Shown here piece after piece: positions 9,036 through 17,524 of a DNA stretch of 50,000 nt; positions within the stretch are counted from its first letter, which is position 1; the number at the start of each line of letters is the position of its first letter. The stretch spans positions 1-50,000 of the forward strand of contig JANQOK010000006.1 in NCBI GenBank assembly GCA_028289645.1, in the 5' to 3' direction. Under the pieces are notes generated by a model. That model was not told the origin of the DNA, did not search any database, and saw only the letters and a list, made by a program, of their open reading frames with translations. This DNA is from Anderseniella sp. GTDB taxonomy: Bacteria > Pseudomonadota > Alphaproteobacteria > Rhizobiales > Aestuariivirgaceae. The position numbers and the translations under genes were made by a program.

Positions 9036-9177
9036 TCCAAATACCGCAACCACGCTTGCCACGACGGCCAGTTCAACGCATCATGCGCCGCATGGAGCCT
9101 GGCACGAGTTTCCGCCAAGGTTCATGAGCCTGCCCGAAAATGACCGGGCAATGTCTGATACAGGGAGTAAACACGAC

Positions 9178-10215
9178 ATGATAAAGAAACTTCTGGCGAC
9201 AACAGCACTGGTCGCCTTCGCTACAACCTCCACCATGACCATCGCCCACGCAGCGGAAGTCGACGGTCCGGAAGTCAAGTGGAACGTGTCACTGTGGGGC
9301 AAGAAGCGCGCCTTCACAGCCGGGTTCGAAAAACTGGCCGAACTGGTCAGCGCCAAGACTGACGGCAAGTTCACCATGACATTGCACTATGGTGCAGCAC
9401 TGTCCAAGTCCCGTGAAAACCTCGACGGCATCTCAGTCGGCGCGTTCGAAGCGGCCATGACATGCAACTTCTATCACCCCAAGAAAAACCCCGGACTGAT
9501 GGTCCTGACCATGCCGTTCCTGCCCATGGCCGGTTGGGAAGACAACCGCAAGATCCGCGACGCAATTTATGCGCACCCCGACATCGTCAAGGAACACGCC
9601 CAGTGGAACGCTATGCTCTACATGTCGTCCTATCTGCCGCAGTATGAATTCCTCGGCAAGGGCGAGCCGCCGATGAAGCTGGACGACTGGAAGGGCAAGA
9701 CCGTGCGCGCTGGTGGCGGTCTTGGCAAGGCCATGCAGGTCATGGGCGCAACGCCGACCAGTTCAACGGCAACCGAGGTCTATACCGGGGTACAGCAAGG
9801 CACCATGGACGCGGCCTCATTCCCGTTCACCTATTCACACGTTGCCTACAAGATCCACGAAGTCACCGACTGGTTCACCGCCAATCTGTCACCAGGCACG
9901 TCAGACTGCCCGCTGATCTTCTCCAAAAGCGCCTTCGACGCGCTGCCCGAGCAGTATCAGAAGCTGCTGATGGATGTGAGGGACGAAGCCGCACAGGCCC
10001 AGATCCAGGCCTATATCGACATCGACAAGGTCAACCTGCCGATGCTTGAAGGCAAGCTGAAGAAGGTGACCTACACCGATGAGCAGCTGGCATCCTTCCG
10101 GGCCGCGGCCGGCAAACCGGTCATCGACGCATGGATCAAGGAAAACGAGGGCAAGTTTGACGCCAAGGGCCTCGTTGACCTGGTCTACTCCACGGTCGGC
10201 AAGAAATACGAGTAA
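9178..10215 (+). CDS. TRAP transporter substrate-binding protein (DctP family)
   Basis: The 345 aa protein has a signal peptide ending at AHAA. Its DctP domain contains YGAALSKSRENLDGISVGAFEA, MPFLPMAGWEDNRKI, the conserved GKTVRAGGGLGKAMQVMGATPT region and EVYTGVQQGTMDAASFP (the Q-G-x-x-D/E-A dimension typical of TRAP binders). A GGGAG site is 10 nt upstream of the ATG at 9178; earlier in-frame ATGs lack one. The ligand is probably an organic acid, but this cannot be specified. It is the first gene of a complete TRAP set, with the small and large membrane subunits downstream. Confidence 0.92.
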   Translation: MIKKLLATTALVAFATTSTMTIAHAAEVDGPEVKWNVSLWGKKRAFTAGFEKLAELVSAKTDGKFTMTLHYGAALSKSRENLDGISVGAFEAAMTCNFYHPKKNPGLMVLTMPFLPMAGWEDNRKIRDAIYAHPDIVKEHAQWNAMLYMSSYLPQYEFLGKGEPPMKLDDWKGKTVRAGGGLGKAMQVMGATPTSSTATEVYTGVQQGTMDAASFPFTYSHVAYKIHEVTDWFTANLSPGTSDCPLIFSKSAFDALPEQYQKLLMDVRDEAAQAQIQAYIDIDKVNLPMLEGKLKKVTYTDEQLASFRAAAGKPVIDAWIKENEGKFDAKGLVDLVYSTVGKKYE

Positions 10216-10310
10216 CGACAATACGCCACGGGCCCTGATGTTGCCGGTGCAAGAGCAATGCGGGGTCCGTGGCGGCAAGAACTGAACTTCGTCCGGGGAG
10301 GCATGAAGGG

Positions 10311-10922
10311 GTGGACAAATCATCACGCGATGATGACGGGCTGGCGAAGCTGCTGAAAAAGGCCGACCGGCTGCTGTCGCCGGTTGAAGATGCGCTGAAC
10401 CTGTTATCCGGGATACTGATCTTCGGGCTGATGTTTCTCGGCATGCTGCAGATCATCCTGCGCACCGTGTTCCGCAATCCCATATTCGGTTACATCGACA
10501 TTGTCGAAGCGACCATGATCGCCTTCGCCCTGCTGTCGATCTCGCAGGTACAGCGGCTGGGCGGCCATGTGCGCATGGAAATCCTGGTCGGTTACCTCAA
10601 GGGTGCCGCGTTGTGGGCCGCCGAAACCATCGGCGTTGCCATCCAGATGATTATCGTGGCGGTGCTGATCCCCTATTCCTACAGCCATTTCATGCGCGCC
10701 TGGAGTTTTGGCGACTCAACGATTGATATTGAACTGCCCACCTGGCCGGCCAAGCTTCTGGTGCCGGTGATGCTGAGCGTGCTGCTGATCAGGCTCGCCA
10801 TCCAATTGCTCGGCTATGCCCGCCTGACTGCCAATCCTGGCCGCGCCCCGGTCGCCGTGCCGGTGATGAAGACCGTGGAACAGCAGGCCGAGGAAGAGAT
10901 CAAGGGGGCAAGCACCTCATGA
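10311..10922 (+). CDS. TRAP transporter small permease (DctQ family)
   Basis: The protein of about 203 aa has four predicted membrane helices (LSGILIFGLMFLGMLQIILRT, then FRNPIFGYIDIVEATM, AAETIGVAIQMIIVAVLI and LLVPVMLSVLLIRLAIQLL), the usual DctQ layout. It starts at GTG 10311, 10 nt after GGGGAGG. A GTG at 10269 would add 14 residues. Its last codon overlaps the start of the large subunit by 4 bp (ATGA), which indicates translational coupling. Confidence 0.9.
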   Translation: MDKSSRDDDGLAKLLKKADRLLSPVEDALNLLSGILIFGLMFLGMLQIILRTVFRNPIFGYIDIVEATMIAFALLSISQVQRLGGHVRMEILVGYLKGAALWAAETIGVAIQMIIVAVLIPYSYSHFMRAWSFGDSTIDIELPTWPAKLLVPVMLSVLLIRLAIQLLGYARLTANPGRAPVAVPVMKTVEQQAEEEIKGASTS

Positions 10923-12280
10923 TCCTTGGTCTCGACGAGTTTTCCACCGGCATTGCCGGTGTCTGCCTGCTCATTGTGCTGGTCCTGCTCGGCGTGCGGG
11001 TGTTCGCTGCGGCTGCAATCACCGGTTTTCTCGGCCTGCTGGAACTGAAGGGCTGGCATGTGGCCGCGTCCATTGCCGGCCAGATCCCGCATTCCAAGAC
11101 GGTGACCTATCCCCTGTCGGTGCTGCCGCTGTTCATCCTGATCGGTTTCCTGGCGTTTTATGCCGGGCTGACCACCCGCCTGTTCGAGGCTGCCAGGCGC
11201 TGGATGGGCTGGGTGCCGGGCGGCCTTGCGGTTGCAACCGTCATGGCCACCGCCGGATTTGCCGCTGTCTCAGGCGCCTCGACCGCCACCGCGGCGGTGT
11301 TTTCCCGTGTCGCCATACCGGACATGCTGAAGAACGGCTACGACAAGCGCCTCACCGCCGGCGTTGTGGCGGCCGGCGGCACCCTGGCCTCGCTGATTCC
11401 GCCGTCGGCCATCCTGGTCATCTACGCGATCATCGTCGAGCAGTCAGTGGGTAAGCTCCTGCTGGCGGGGTTCCTGCCCGGTCTCTATTCAGCCGTAGTC
11501 TATGTAGTGCTGATTGTCGGCATGTGCTGGTGGAGACCGGAACTGGGCAGCCCGATCAAGAGCTTCTCCTGGAAGGAAAGGTTTCAGAGCATCCCAGGCA
11601 CGCTGCCGATCTTCCTGGTGGTCGCGATCATCTTTTCCGCCATCTATACCGGCTCCGCCACCCCGACGGAGGCAGGCGCACTGGGCGCCATGGTGGTGTT
11701 CCTGTTCTATCTCTGGCGTGCGTTCCGCGAGAACGAGATGTCGAAGATGTCGGGCCGGCTGAAAGAGGCCCTGATCGAGACAGCACGGTTGTCCGCCATG
11801 ATCTTCACCCTGATCTGGGGTGTTTTCCTGTTCGTCCGGTTTTTAGGTTTTGCCGGCCTGCCGGCAGCGTTTTCGGCCTGGGTCGTGACACTGGATGTCC
11901 CGCCGATCGTCATCATGATCTGCATCCTGCTGGCCTATGCAATCCTCGGCATGTTTATGGATGCCATCGGCATGCTCATCCTGACGTTGCCGGTGGTCTA
12001 TCCAGCGGTGATTGCGCTGGGCTACGATCCGATCTGGTTCGGCATTATCGTCGTCAAGATGGCCGAGATCTGCCTGATCACCCCGCCGATCGGGCTGAAC
12101 TGCTTCGTGGTGGCAGGGGTCTCACGGGATCTGCAGGACGAAAACGGCAAGTCGCTGGAAATCCCGTTGCAGGATGTGTTCCGCGGCATCGGCCCGTTCT
12201 TTGTCGCGGATGTCATCACCGTGGCCGGACTGCTCGCCTTCCCGGGTATCATCACCTGGCTGCCGAGCCTGATGGACTGA
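10919..12280 (+). CDS. TRAP transporter large permease (DctM family)
   Basis: The 453 aa polytopic protein has the DctM features: PLFILIGFLAFYAGL early on, then GFAAVSGASTATAAVFSRVAIP, GGTLASLIPPSAILVIY, a TGSATPTEAGALGA motif in the second half and a closing LITPPIGLNCFVVAGVS. It forms the sodium-driven translocation channel of the TRAP system. It overlaps the small subunit gene by 4 bp. The 122 nt after it lead to the selenium-binding-protein homologue. Confidence 0.94.
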   Translation: MILGLDEFSTGIAGVCLLIVLVLLGVRVFAAAAITGFLGLLELKGWHVAASIAGQIPHSKTVTYPLSVLPLFILIGFLAFYAGLTTRLFEAARRWMGWVPGGLAVATVMATAGFAAVSGASTATAAVFSRVAIPDMLKNGYDKRLTAGVVAAGGTLASLIPPSAILVIYAIIVEQSVGKLLLAGFLPGLYSAVVYVVLIVGMCWWRPELGSPIKSFSWKERFQSIPGTLPIFLVVAIIFSAIYTGSATPTEAGALGAMVVFLFYLWRAFRENEMSKMSGRLKEALIETARLSAMIFTLIWGVFLFVRFLGFAGLPAAFSAWVVTLDVPPIVIMICILLAYAILGMFMDAIGMLILTLPVVYPAVIALGYDPIWFGIIVVKMAEICLITPPIGLNCFVVAGVSRDLQDENGKSLEIPLQDVFRGIGPFFVADVITVAGLLAFPGIITWLPSLMD

Positions 12281-12402
12281 CACCTGACGCGATCTGCGGT
12301 ATCGCGAACGTGAACCGTGCCTCTAGCAATACATGCAAATATAGGAATACTATTGAACCGAGGCACCGAAAAGAGGAACGCCCATAACAGGAGGAAACCA
12401 TC

Positions 12403-13755
12403 ATGAGCAAAGAGTGTTGCGGACCGGGCTATGCGTCGCCCAAGGAGGCCATGCAGGCAGACCGGGAAAAGCTGTTGTATACGGTCGCGTTGTATGTCGG
12501 CACCGGCGTGGAAAAACCCGATTACCTGGCCACGGTTGACGTTGATCCGGACAGTCCGACTTATTCCTCCGTGGTTGCGCGCACCGAAATGCCGCAAGTC
12601 GGCGACGAACTGCATCACTCCGGCTGGAACGCCTGCTCAAGCTGCCACAACGACGCCTCCAAGACCCGGCAGTACCTGCTGATGCCGGGCGTGCGCACCT
12701 CGAACATCAACGTTATAGACACCTCCGACGCCACCAATCCGAAACTGCACAAGGTGATTTCCGGCGACGACATAAAAGCCAAGACCAACCTGTCCGCTCC
12801 GCACACCGTGCATTGCCTGGGCCCGGACATCATCATCTCCATGCTCGGTGATGCCGACGGCAATGCGCCGGGCGGTTTCCTGCACATCAATGAAGACTTC
12901 GAAATTGTCGGACGCTGGGAGAACGACATCACCGGCATGAACTACAATTATGATTTCTGGTATCAGCCGCGCCACAACATGATGGTCAGTTCCGAATGGG
13001 GGGCACCCAACACCTTCATGCCCGGCTTCGACCTGGAAGATGTCGGCGCCGGAAAGTACGGCCAGTCGATCCACTTCTGGGACTTCGAGGGCAAGAAAAT
13101 CGTCAAGTCCATCGACATGGGCGCCGACGGCATGATCCCGCTGGAAGTGCGCGGACTGCACGATCCGGAATCCAACGAAGGCATGTTCGCAGCCACCCTG
13201 TCATCAAACGTGTTCCGCTGGTGGAAGACCGACGATGGCGACTTCGAAATTGAGAAAGTCATCGACATTCCGACCATCGATGTCGACGGTTTCCCGGTGC
13301 CGATGCCGTCGCTGATCACCGACATTCTGATCTCCATGGACGACAAGTATCTCTACTTCGCCAACTGGCTGCACGGGGATCTGCGCCAGTATGACATCAC
13401 CGACCGGGCCAACCCGAAGATGACCGGCCAGGTGTGGCTTGGCGGCATGCTGGGCAAGGCACCGGAAGTCAATGGCGTCACCGTCCAGGGCGCGCCGCAG
13501 ATGATCCAGTTGTCGCTGGACGGCAAGCGCCTGTATGCCACCACGTCGCTGTTCTCGTCCTGGGACAACCAGTTCTATCCCGGCATGAAGGACAAGGGCG
13601 CACAGATGTTCATGATCGACTGCGATACCGAGAACGGCGGCATGTCGATCAACCCTGACTTCGTGGTCGACTTCGGCAATGAGCCCAACGGGCCGTCCCG
13701 GTGCCATGAAATGCGCTATCCGGGCGGAGATGTGACATCCGACATCTGGTTGTAA
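12403..13755 (+). CDS. Selenium-binding protein / methanethiol oxidase family protein
   Basis: The 450 aa protein is a full-length SBP56 homologue. It carries the family motif HHSGWNACSSCH, the SAPHTVHCLG block, WYQPRHNMMVSSEWGAP and the near-terminal RCHEMRYPGGDVTSDIW. Relatives include human SELENBP1 and bacterial MtoX, copper-dependent methanethiol oxidases. An N-terminal Cys pair (KECCGPGYASP) is present, and no signal peptide is visible, unlike the periplasmic MtoX of Hyphomicrobium as I recall it. A strong AGGAGG precedes the ATG. It is followed by a 33-codon ORF and a ferredoxin gene, probably one transcript. The enzymatic role is inferred from the family. Confidence 0.9.
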   Translation: MSKECCGPGYASPKEAMQADREKLLYTVALYVGTGVEKPDYLATVDVDPDSPTYSSVVARTEMPQVGDELHHSGWNACSSCHNDASKTRQYLLMPGVRTSNINVIDTSDATNPKLHKVISGDDIKAKTNLSAPHTVHCLGPDIIISMLGDADGNAPGGFLHINEDFEIVGRWENDITGMNYNYDFWYQPRHNMMVSSEWGAPNTFMPGFDLEDVGAGKYGQSIHFWDFEGKKIVKSIDMGADGMIPLEVRGLHDPESNEGMFAATLSSNVFRWWKTDDGDFEIEKVIDIPTIDVDGFPVPMPSLITDILISMDDKYLYFANWLHGDLRQYDITDRANPKMTGQVWLGGMLGKAPEVNGVTVQGAPQMIQLSLDGKRLYATTSLFSSWDNQFYPGMKDKGAQMFMIDCDTENGGMSINPDFVVDFGNEPNGPSRCHEMRYPGGDVTSDIWL

Positions 13756-13760
13756 GCGCC

Positions 13761-13862
13761 ATGTGCTGCTGCATGCCGCCGCGCGCGGCCCGGGACCTGC
13801 CCGACAAGGCGCCGTCATTTGACTGGCTGCGCAGACTGCTGAGGTTGTTCCGCAGACCATGA
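13761..13862 (+). CDS. 33-residue Cys-rich small protein between SBP56 homologue and ferredoxin
   Basis: A 34-codon frame fills the gap exactly: its ATG is 5 nt after the upstream stop, and its TGA overlaps the ferredoxin ATG as ATGA. The product starts MCCCM, has a Pro/Arg/Asp-rich middle and ends in a cationic amphipathic helix (WLRRLLRLFRRP). No Shine-Dalgarno is obvious, so translation would depend on coupling to the upstream gene. It may be a genuine small protein, perhaps a metal-binding or membrane-associated partner, or merely a coupling leader for the ferredoxin gene. The family is not recognised. Confidence 0.5.
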   Translation: MCCCMPPRAARDLPDKAPSFDWLRRLLRLFRRP

Positions 13863-14191
13863 CAGCCAGACCTTCACACAAGGTCACGGTCGCCAATCGC
13901 GGCGGCCGTGAACTGAACGTTGCCGAAGGCGAGAACATCGCCGATGCCTGCGAACAGGCCGGCATCGCGGTGCCGATCGCGTGCCGCTACGGCGGCTGCA
14001 TCACCTGTGCCGGCCGGCTGGTGTCCGGCAGCGTTCGCCAGCCCAAGGGAACCGCTCTCAACAAGCGCCAGTCGCAGGATGGCTACATCCTGATGTGCGT
14101 GGCCCAGCCGAAACAGGACTGCGTGGTCGAAGTGGGCGTGGAAACTCACACCAGCCTGTACCGAAATCCGTTTCTCGGTCCGCTGAAATAG
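13859..14191 (+). CDS. Plant-type 2Fe-2S ferredoxin
   Basis: The 110 aa protein has the cluster motif CRYGGCITC (C-x4-C-x2-C), with the fourth cysteine near the end of the domain in YILMCVAQP. It is a soluble electron carrier of the chloroplast/adrenodoxin-like fold. The ATG overlaps the stop of the 33-codon ORF by 4 bp. Its position behind the SBP56/methanethiol oxidase homologue suggests, but does not prove, that it serves as its electron acceptor or that of a linked enzyme. Confidence 0.9.
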   Translation: MTARPSHKVTVANRGGRELNVAEGENIADACEQAGIAVPIACRYGGCITCAGRLVSGSVRQPKGTALNKRQSQDGYILMCVAQPKQDCVVEVGVETHTSLYRNPFLGPLK

Positions 14192-14213
14192 AGCGGGATG
14201 TGACTGGACTGGA

Positions 14214-15071
14214 TCAGGCGACGCCTGCTTCCGCCTTGATCTCGGCGATATAGGCATCGCGCATCTTGCGCGCCATCGGGCCAGGCTGGCCGCCACCGAT
14301 CATGGTGTCGTCAATCTCGACAATCGGCATCACCAGCGTGGTCGCCGACGACAGGAAGGCCTCGTCTGCGGCCAGCGCCTCGTCCACCGTAAACAGCCGC
14401 TCCTCCAGCTTCACATTGTGCTTGGCACACAATTGCAGCAGCGCCTTGCGGCGGATGCCCGGCAGGATCGAGTTTGACAGAGGACGGGTGATGATGGTGT
14501 CGTCCTTGACGATGTAGGCGGTTGAAGAGGTGCCTTCGGTAACGAAACCGTCTTCGACCATCCAGCCTTCAAATCCGCCCTTCTCGACAGCTTCCTGCTT
14601 GGCCATGACCTGGCCCAACAGCGCAACAGATTTGATGTCGCGGCGCTTCCAGCGAATGTCTTCCACCGTGACCACCTTGACGCCGGTGGTTGCGTTCGGA
14701 TTGTCGAGCAACTGCTTTTTCATGGTGAAGGCGGCAACCGACGGGGTCGCGGCTTTCGGAAACGCGAAATCACGGTCGGCAGCCCCGCGGGTGATCTGCG
14801 AGTACACGCCGCCTTCATCGATGCCGTTCAGCTCGATAAGCTTTTCGTGCATGGCCAGGTAGTCGTCATCGCTCATCGGCATGTCGATGCGCAGCTCACC
14901 GAGGGAGCGTTTCAGGCGCTCCAGGAACGGCGCCTTGTCGACCATCTTGCCGGCAATCACCGGCACCACCTCGTAGATGCCGTCCCCGAACACGAACCCG
15001 CGGTCGAAGATCGACACCTGCGCCTGATCTTCCGGAACATACTGACCATTTACAAAAACCGTACGGGTCAT
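14214..15071 (-). CDS. D-amino acid aminotransferase-like PLP enzyme (class IV)
   Basis: The 285 aa fold-type IV transaminase has its PLP lysine at K147 in RRDIKSVALLGQVMAK, where the Bacillus D-amino acid transaminase has Lys145. It also has the cofactor-contacting EDGFVTEGTSSTAYIV, the SNSILPGIRRKALL segment and the C-terminal SSATTLVMPIVEIDD. It likely interconverts D-alanine or other D-amino acids with 2-oxo acids. Branched-chain transaminase or aminodeoxychorismate lyase activity is less likely. The ATG at 15071 has AAGGGG upstream. It is divergent from the MBL-fold gene across 67 bp. Confidence 0.88.
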   Translation of the reverse strand: MTRTVFVNGQYVPEDQAQVSIFDRGFVFGDGIYEVVPVIAGKMVDKAPFLERLKRSLGELRIDMPMSDDDYLAMHEKLIELNGIDEGGVYSQITRGAADRDFAFPKAATPSVAAFTMKKQLLDNPNATTGVKVVTVEDIRWKRRDIKSVALLGQVMAKQEAVEKGGFEGWMVEDGFVTEGTSSTAYIVKDDTIITRPLSNSILPGIRRKALLQLCAKHNVKLEERLFTVDEALAADEAFLSSATTLVMPIVEIDDTMIGGGQPGPMARKMRDAYIAEIKAEAGVA

Positions 15072-15138
15072 TCTTGCGCCCCTTGCAAACTGATTGAACT
15101 TCTTGACTTTACCTACACCAGACACGATGTGCCACAAG

Positions 15139-16176
15139 ATGCCAGAACACGACAAGTCATATCACCAGACAGACCTCAACGTGACCTACGATGGTGAGCG
15201 TTACAAAGTGCCGGCTCACAATGTGGTCAATTGCACCAGCGATTTCTGGAAGTGGCAAACATCCGGCGAACGGCAGAGCTGGCCGAACTGGGTCGAAAAC
15301 GACGCTCACCCGGCCCCGACGCAACGGGTTAATGGCGATCAGCTGTCGGCAACCTGGATCGGGCATGCCACGGTTCTGGTCCAGACCGGTGGCGTGAACA
15401 TCCTGACGGATCCGTTTTTCTCGCTGCGCGCCAGCCCGTTCCAGTTTGCCGGCCCGAAGCGCGTGCGCGATCCCGGCATAGCGCTGAAAGATCTTCCATC
15501 CATCGACCTTATCCTGCTCAGCCACAACCATTACGACCACATGGACCTGCCTGCCCTGCGCCGGCTGGTCAGGCTTCATGATCCGGTTATCCTCACGCCC
15601 AACGGCAATGCCCGCATCGTCAACAGGTGGATACGCAAGGCCAGAGTGGTAGAGCTCGGCTGGCACGATCCGTTCCGCTACGCACCCGATGTGCTGGTAA
15701 CACCGACCCCGGCGCTGCACTGGTCGAAACGCACCTTCGGCGACCGCAACAAGGCGCTTTGGTCGGCATTCATGATCGAAGCCGGCGAACGCAAGGTGTA
15801 TTTCGGCGCCGATACCGGGTTCGGCACCGGCGCGCATTTCGCCCAGACAAGAGACCGCTACGGCGCGCCGGATCTGGCACTGCTGCCCATCGGCGCCTAC
15901 GAACCGCGCTGGTTCATGAAGGCACAGCACATCAACCCGGATGAAGCCGTGCAGGCTCACAAGCTGCTGGGCGCCGGGGCGTCCATGGCCATTCATCACG
16001 CCACCATTCAACTGACCGACGAGGCCATCGATGCACCGGCAAAAAGCCTCGAGGTCGCAAAGCTCGAGCACGGCATCAGGGACATCGAATTTCGCGCCAT
16101 AGGGGTCGGTGAAACATGGGAAGTGCCGCTCCCGGCCACTGTCAGGCGGCGCGTGGACGGCCTTGCCCGGGCATGA
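15139..16176 (+). CDS. Metallo-beta-lactamase fold hydrolase, NAPE-PLD-like
   Basis: The protein of about 345 aa belongs to the UlaG/NAPE-PLD branch of the metallo-beta-lactamase superfamily. ATWIGHATVLVQTGGVNILTDPFF is followed by the zinc motif LSHNHYDHMDLPAL (HxHxDH), then GADTGFG, LLPIGAYEPRWFM and a late HHATIQLTDE histidine site. Bacterial relatives hydrolyse phosphodiesters in lipids or nucleotides, and the substrate here is not determined. The start is uncertain between ATG 15127 and ATG 15139. No signal peptide is visible. Confidence 0.85.
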   Translation: MPEHDKSYHQTDLNVTYDGERYKVPAHNVVNCTSDFWKWQTSGERQSWPNWVENDAHPAPTQRVNGDQLSATWIGHATVLVQTGGVNILTDPFFSLRASPFQFAGPKRVRDPGIALKDLPSIDLILLSHNHYDHMDLPALRRLVRLHDPVILTPNGNARIVNRWIRKARVVELGWHDPFRYAPDVLVTPTPALHWSKRTFGDRNKALWSAFMIEAGERKVYFGADTGFGTGAHFAQTRDRYGAPDLALLPIGAYEPRWFMKAQHINPDEAVQAHKLLGAGASMAIHHATIQLTDEAIDAPAKSLEVAKLEHGIRDIEFRAIGVGETWEVPLPATVRRRVDGLARA

Positions 16177-16220
16177 TAGTGATGTAGGCAACCAGCTACA
16201 CGTTTTCAGGAGACGCACAC

Positions 16221-17381
16221 ATGTCAGCAATAATCGGATGGGCCCATTCACAGTTCGGCAAGCTTGAAGACGATGATCTTGAAAACATGCTGGCCCGTGT
16301 CTGCAAGCAGGCCGTGGAGGATGCCGGCATCGGTTTTGACGAAATCGATGCCATCTACGTCGGCAACTTTGGCATGTTTGAGAAGCAGTCGTTCCCGGCC
16401 GCCTTTGCGCTGGATGCGGATCCAGCCCTGCGCTTCAAACCTGCGACACGTGTCGAGAATGCCTGCGCCACCGGATCGGCGGCCGTGCATATGGGACTCA
16501 ACGACCTGGCGTCCAAGAAATCACGCTTCGTGCTGGTGGTTGGCGCTGAAAAGATGACCTCTGCGCCGGGCAGCGTCATCGGTGACGTGCTGCTCAATGC
16601 CTCTTACCGCAAGACCGAAGCCGACACGCCGGGCGGTTTTGCCGGCGTGTTTGCCCGCATCGCCGACCTGTACTTCCAGCGCTATGGCGATCAGTCCGAG
16701 GCCATGGCGCGCATTGCTGCAAAAAACCATGCCAACGGCGTGCACAACCCGTACGCGCAGATGCGCAAGGATTTCGGCTACGAGTTCTGCAACACCATCT
16801 CCGACAAGAACCCGACGGTGATCGGCGCCATTCGCCGGACCGACTGCTCGCTGGTGTCGGACGGGGCTGCCGCCATCGTCATGACCGACACCGAAACCGC
16901 CCTGCGGTTTCCCAAGGCCGTACATTTTCGCGCCGCCGCCCATGCCCAGGACTACCTGCCCATGGCCAAACGCGACATTGTCGCGTTTGAAGGCTGCGAG
17001 AACGCCTGGGGCAAGGCGCACCAGCAAGCCGGCACGTCGCTGGACGACCTGTCGTTCGTGGAGACCCACGACTGCTTCACAATTGCCGAACTGATCGAGT
17101 ATGAAGCCATGGGACTGACGCCAAAGGGTGAAGGCGCGCGCGCCATTACCGAGGGCTGGACCGCCAAGGACGGAAAGCTGCCGGTCAACCCGTCCGGCGG
17201 CCTGAAATCGAAAGGTCACCCGATCGGCGCCACCGGCGTGTCCATGCACATCATGGCGGCCATGCAACTCACCGAAAGTGCCGGCGACATGCAGCTGGAG
17301 GCACCCGAACTTGCCGGCATCTTCAATATGGGCGGTGCAGCGGTGGCCAATTATGTGTCAATTCTTGAGCGCTTGCGCTAG
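16221..17381 (+). CDS. Thiolase / SCP-x-type acetyl-CoA acetyltransferase
   Basis: The 386 aa thiolase-fold protein has its nucleophilic cysteine at C82 in RVENACATGSAA, the catalytic VETHDCFTIAELI histidine and the KSKGHPIGATGV loop. As in SCP-x or lipid-transfer-type thiolases, the C-terminal GGGxACxG cysteine motif of biosynthetic thiolases is replaced by NMGGAAVANYVS. It probably cleaves a 3-oxoacyl-CoA, perhaps a branched or sterol-like one. A good AGGAGA site precedes the ATG. It stands alone, with no acyl-CoA dehydrogenase next to it. Confidence 0.88.
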   Translation: MSAIIGWAHSQFGKLEDDDLENMLARVCKQAVEDAGIGFDEIDAIYVGNFGMFEKQSFPAAFALDADPALRFKPATRVENACATGSAAVHMGLNDLASKKSRFVLVVGAEKMTSAPGSVIGDVLLNASYRKTEADTPGGFAGVFARIADLYFQRYGDQSEAMARIAAKNHANGVHNPYAQMRKDFGYEFCNTISDKNPTVIGAIRRTDCSLVSDGAAAIVMTDTETALRFPKAVHFRAAAHAQDYLPMAKRDIVAFEGCENAWGKAHQQAGTSLDDLSFVETHDCFTIAELIEYEAMGLTPKGEGARAITEGWTAKDGKLPVNPSGGLKSKGHPIGATGVSMHIMAAMQLTESAGDMQLEAPELAGIFNMGGAAVANYVSILERLR

Positions 17382-17481
17382 GCAATTGCCTAATATTTAG
17401 ACAAACCAGTTAATCGATGTCAGTTTTTGCGTGTTTTGCATGGAAATCATGCAAAATGCGTTTGCGCGCGCTAGGCAATTG
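17375..17481. repeat. 14-bp direct repeat flanking the amtB upstream region
   Basis: The sequence GCGCTAGGCAATTG occurs at 17375-17388, across the thiolase stop codon, and again at 17468-17481. The first copy is part of a perfect 14-bp palindrome TAGGCAATTGCCTA (17379-17392). The copies bracket the NtrC-like dyad. They may be a small duplication or binding sites; the function is unknown. Confidence 0.6.
17434..17456. promoter_or_regulatory. NtrC-like dyad upstream of amtB-glnK
   Basis: A perfect inverted repeat with 9-bp arms (TTTTGCATG and CATGCAAAA) surrounds GAAAT. The two TGCA cores are spaced as in an NtrC site (TGCAC-type arms, 5-nt centre, 17 bp overall), and it lies about 70 bp before amtB, a classic nitrogen-regulated gene. 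Two positions differ from the usual TGCACY / RGTGCA. No convincing sigma-54 promoter with a compatible leader was found. Confidence 0.55.
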
Positions 17482-17524
17482 ATTAAACCTTCGGCAAATT
17501 TTAAGCAGCGGAAGGGCAACCCCG

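Noticed and set aside
9094-9112. TGGCACG resembling a sigma-54 -24 box upstream of the TRAP binding protein
   Set aside because: The expected GC doublet is 11 rather than 10 nt away, and this spacing is strict for sigma-54.
12317-12366. Long-spaced inverted repeat GTGCCTC / GAGGCAC before the SBP56 homologue
   Set aside because: Only 7-bp arms separated by more than 35 nt; expected by chance in a region of this size.
17492-17507. Sigma-54-like GG-N10-GC element (CGGCAAATTTTAAGCA) before amtB
   Set aside because: Spacing fits, but the predicted transcription start near 17518 would fall after the ribosome binding site at 17508-17516, so the message could not be translated normally. The match outside the GG and GC is weak.
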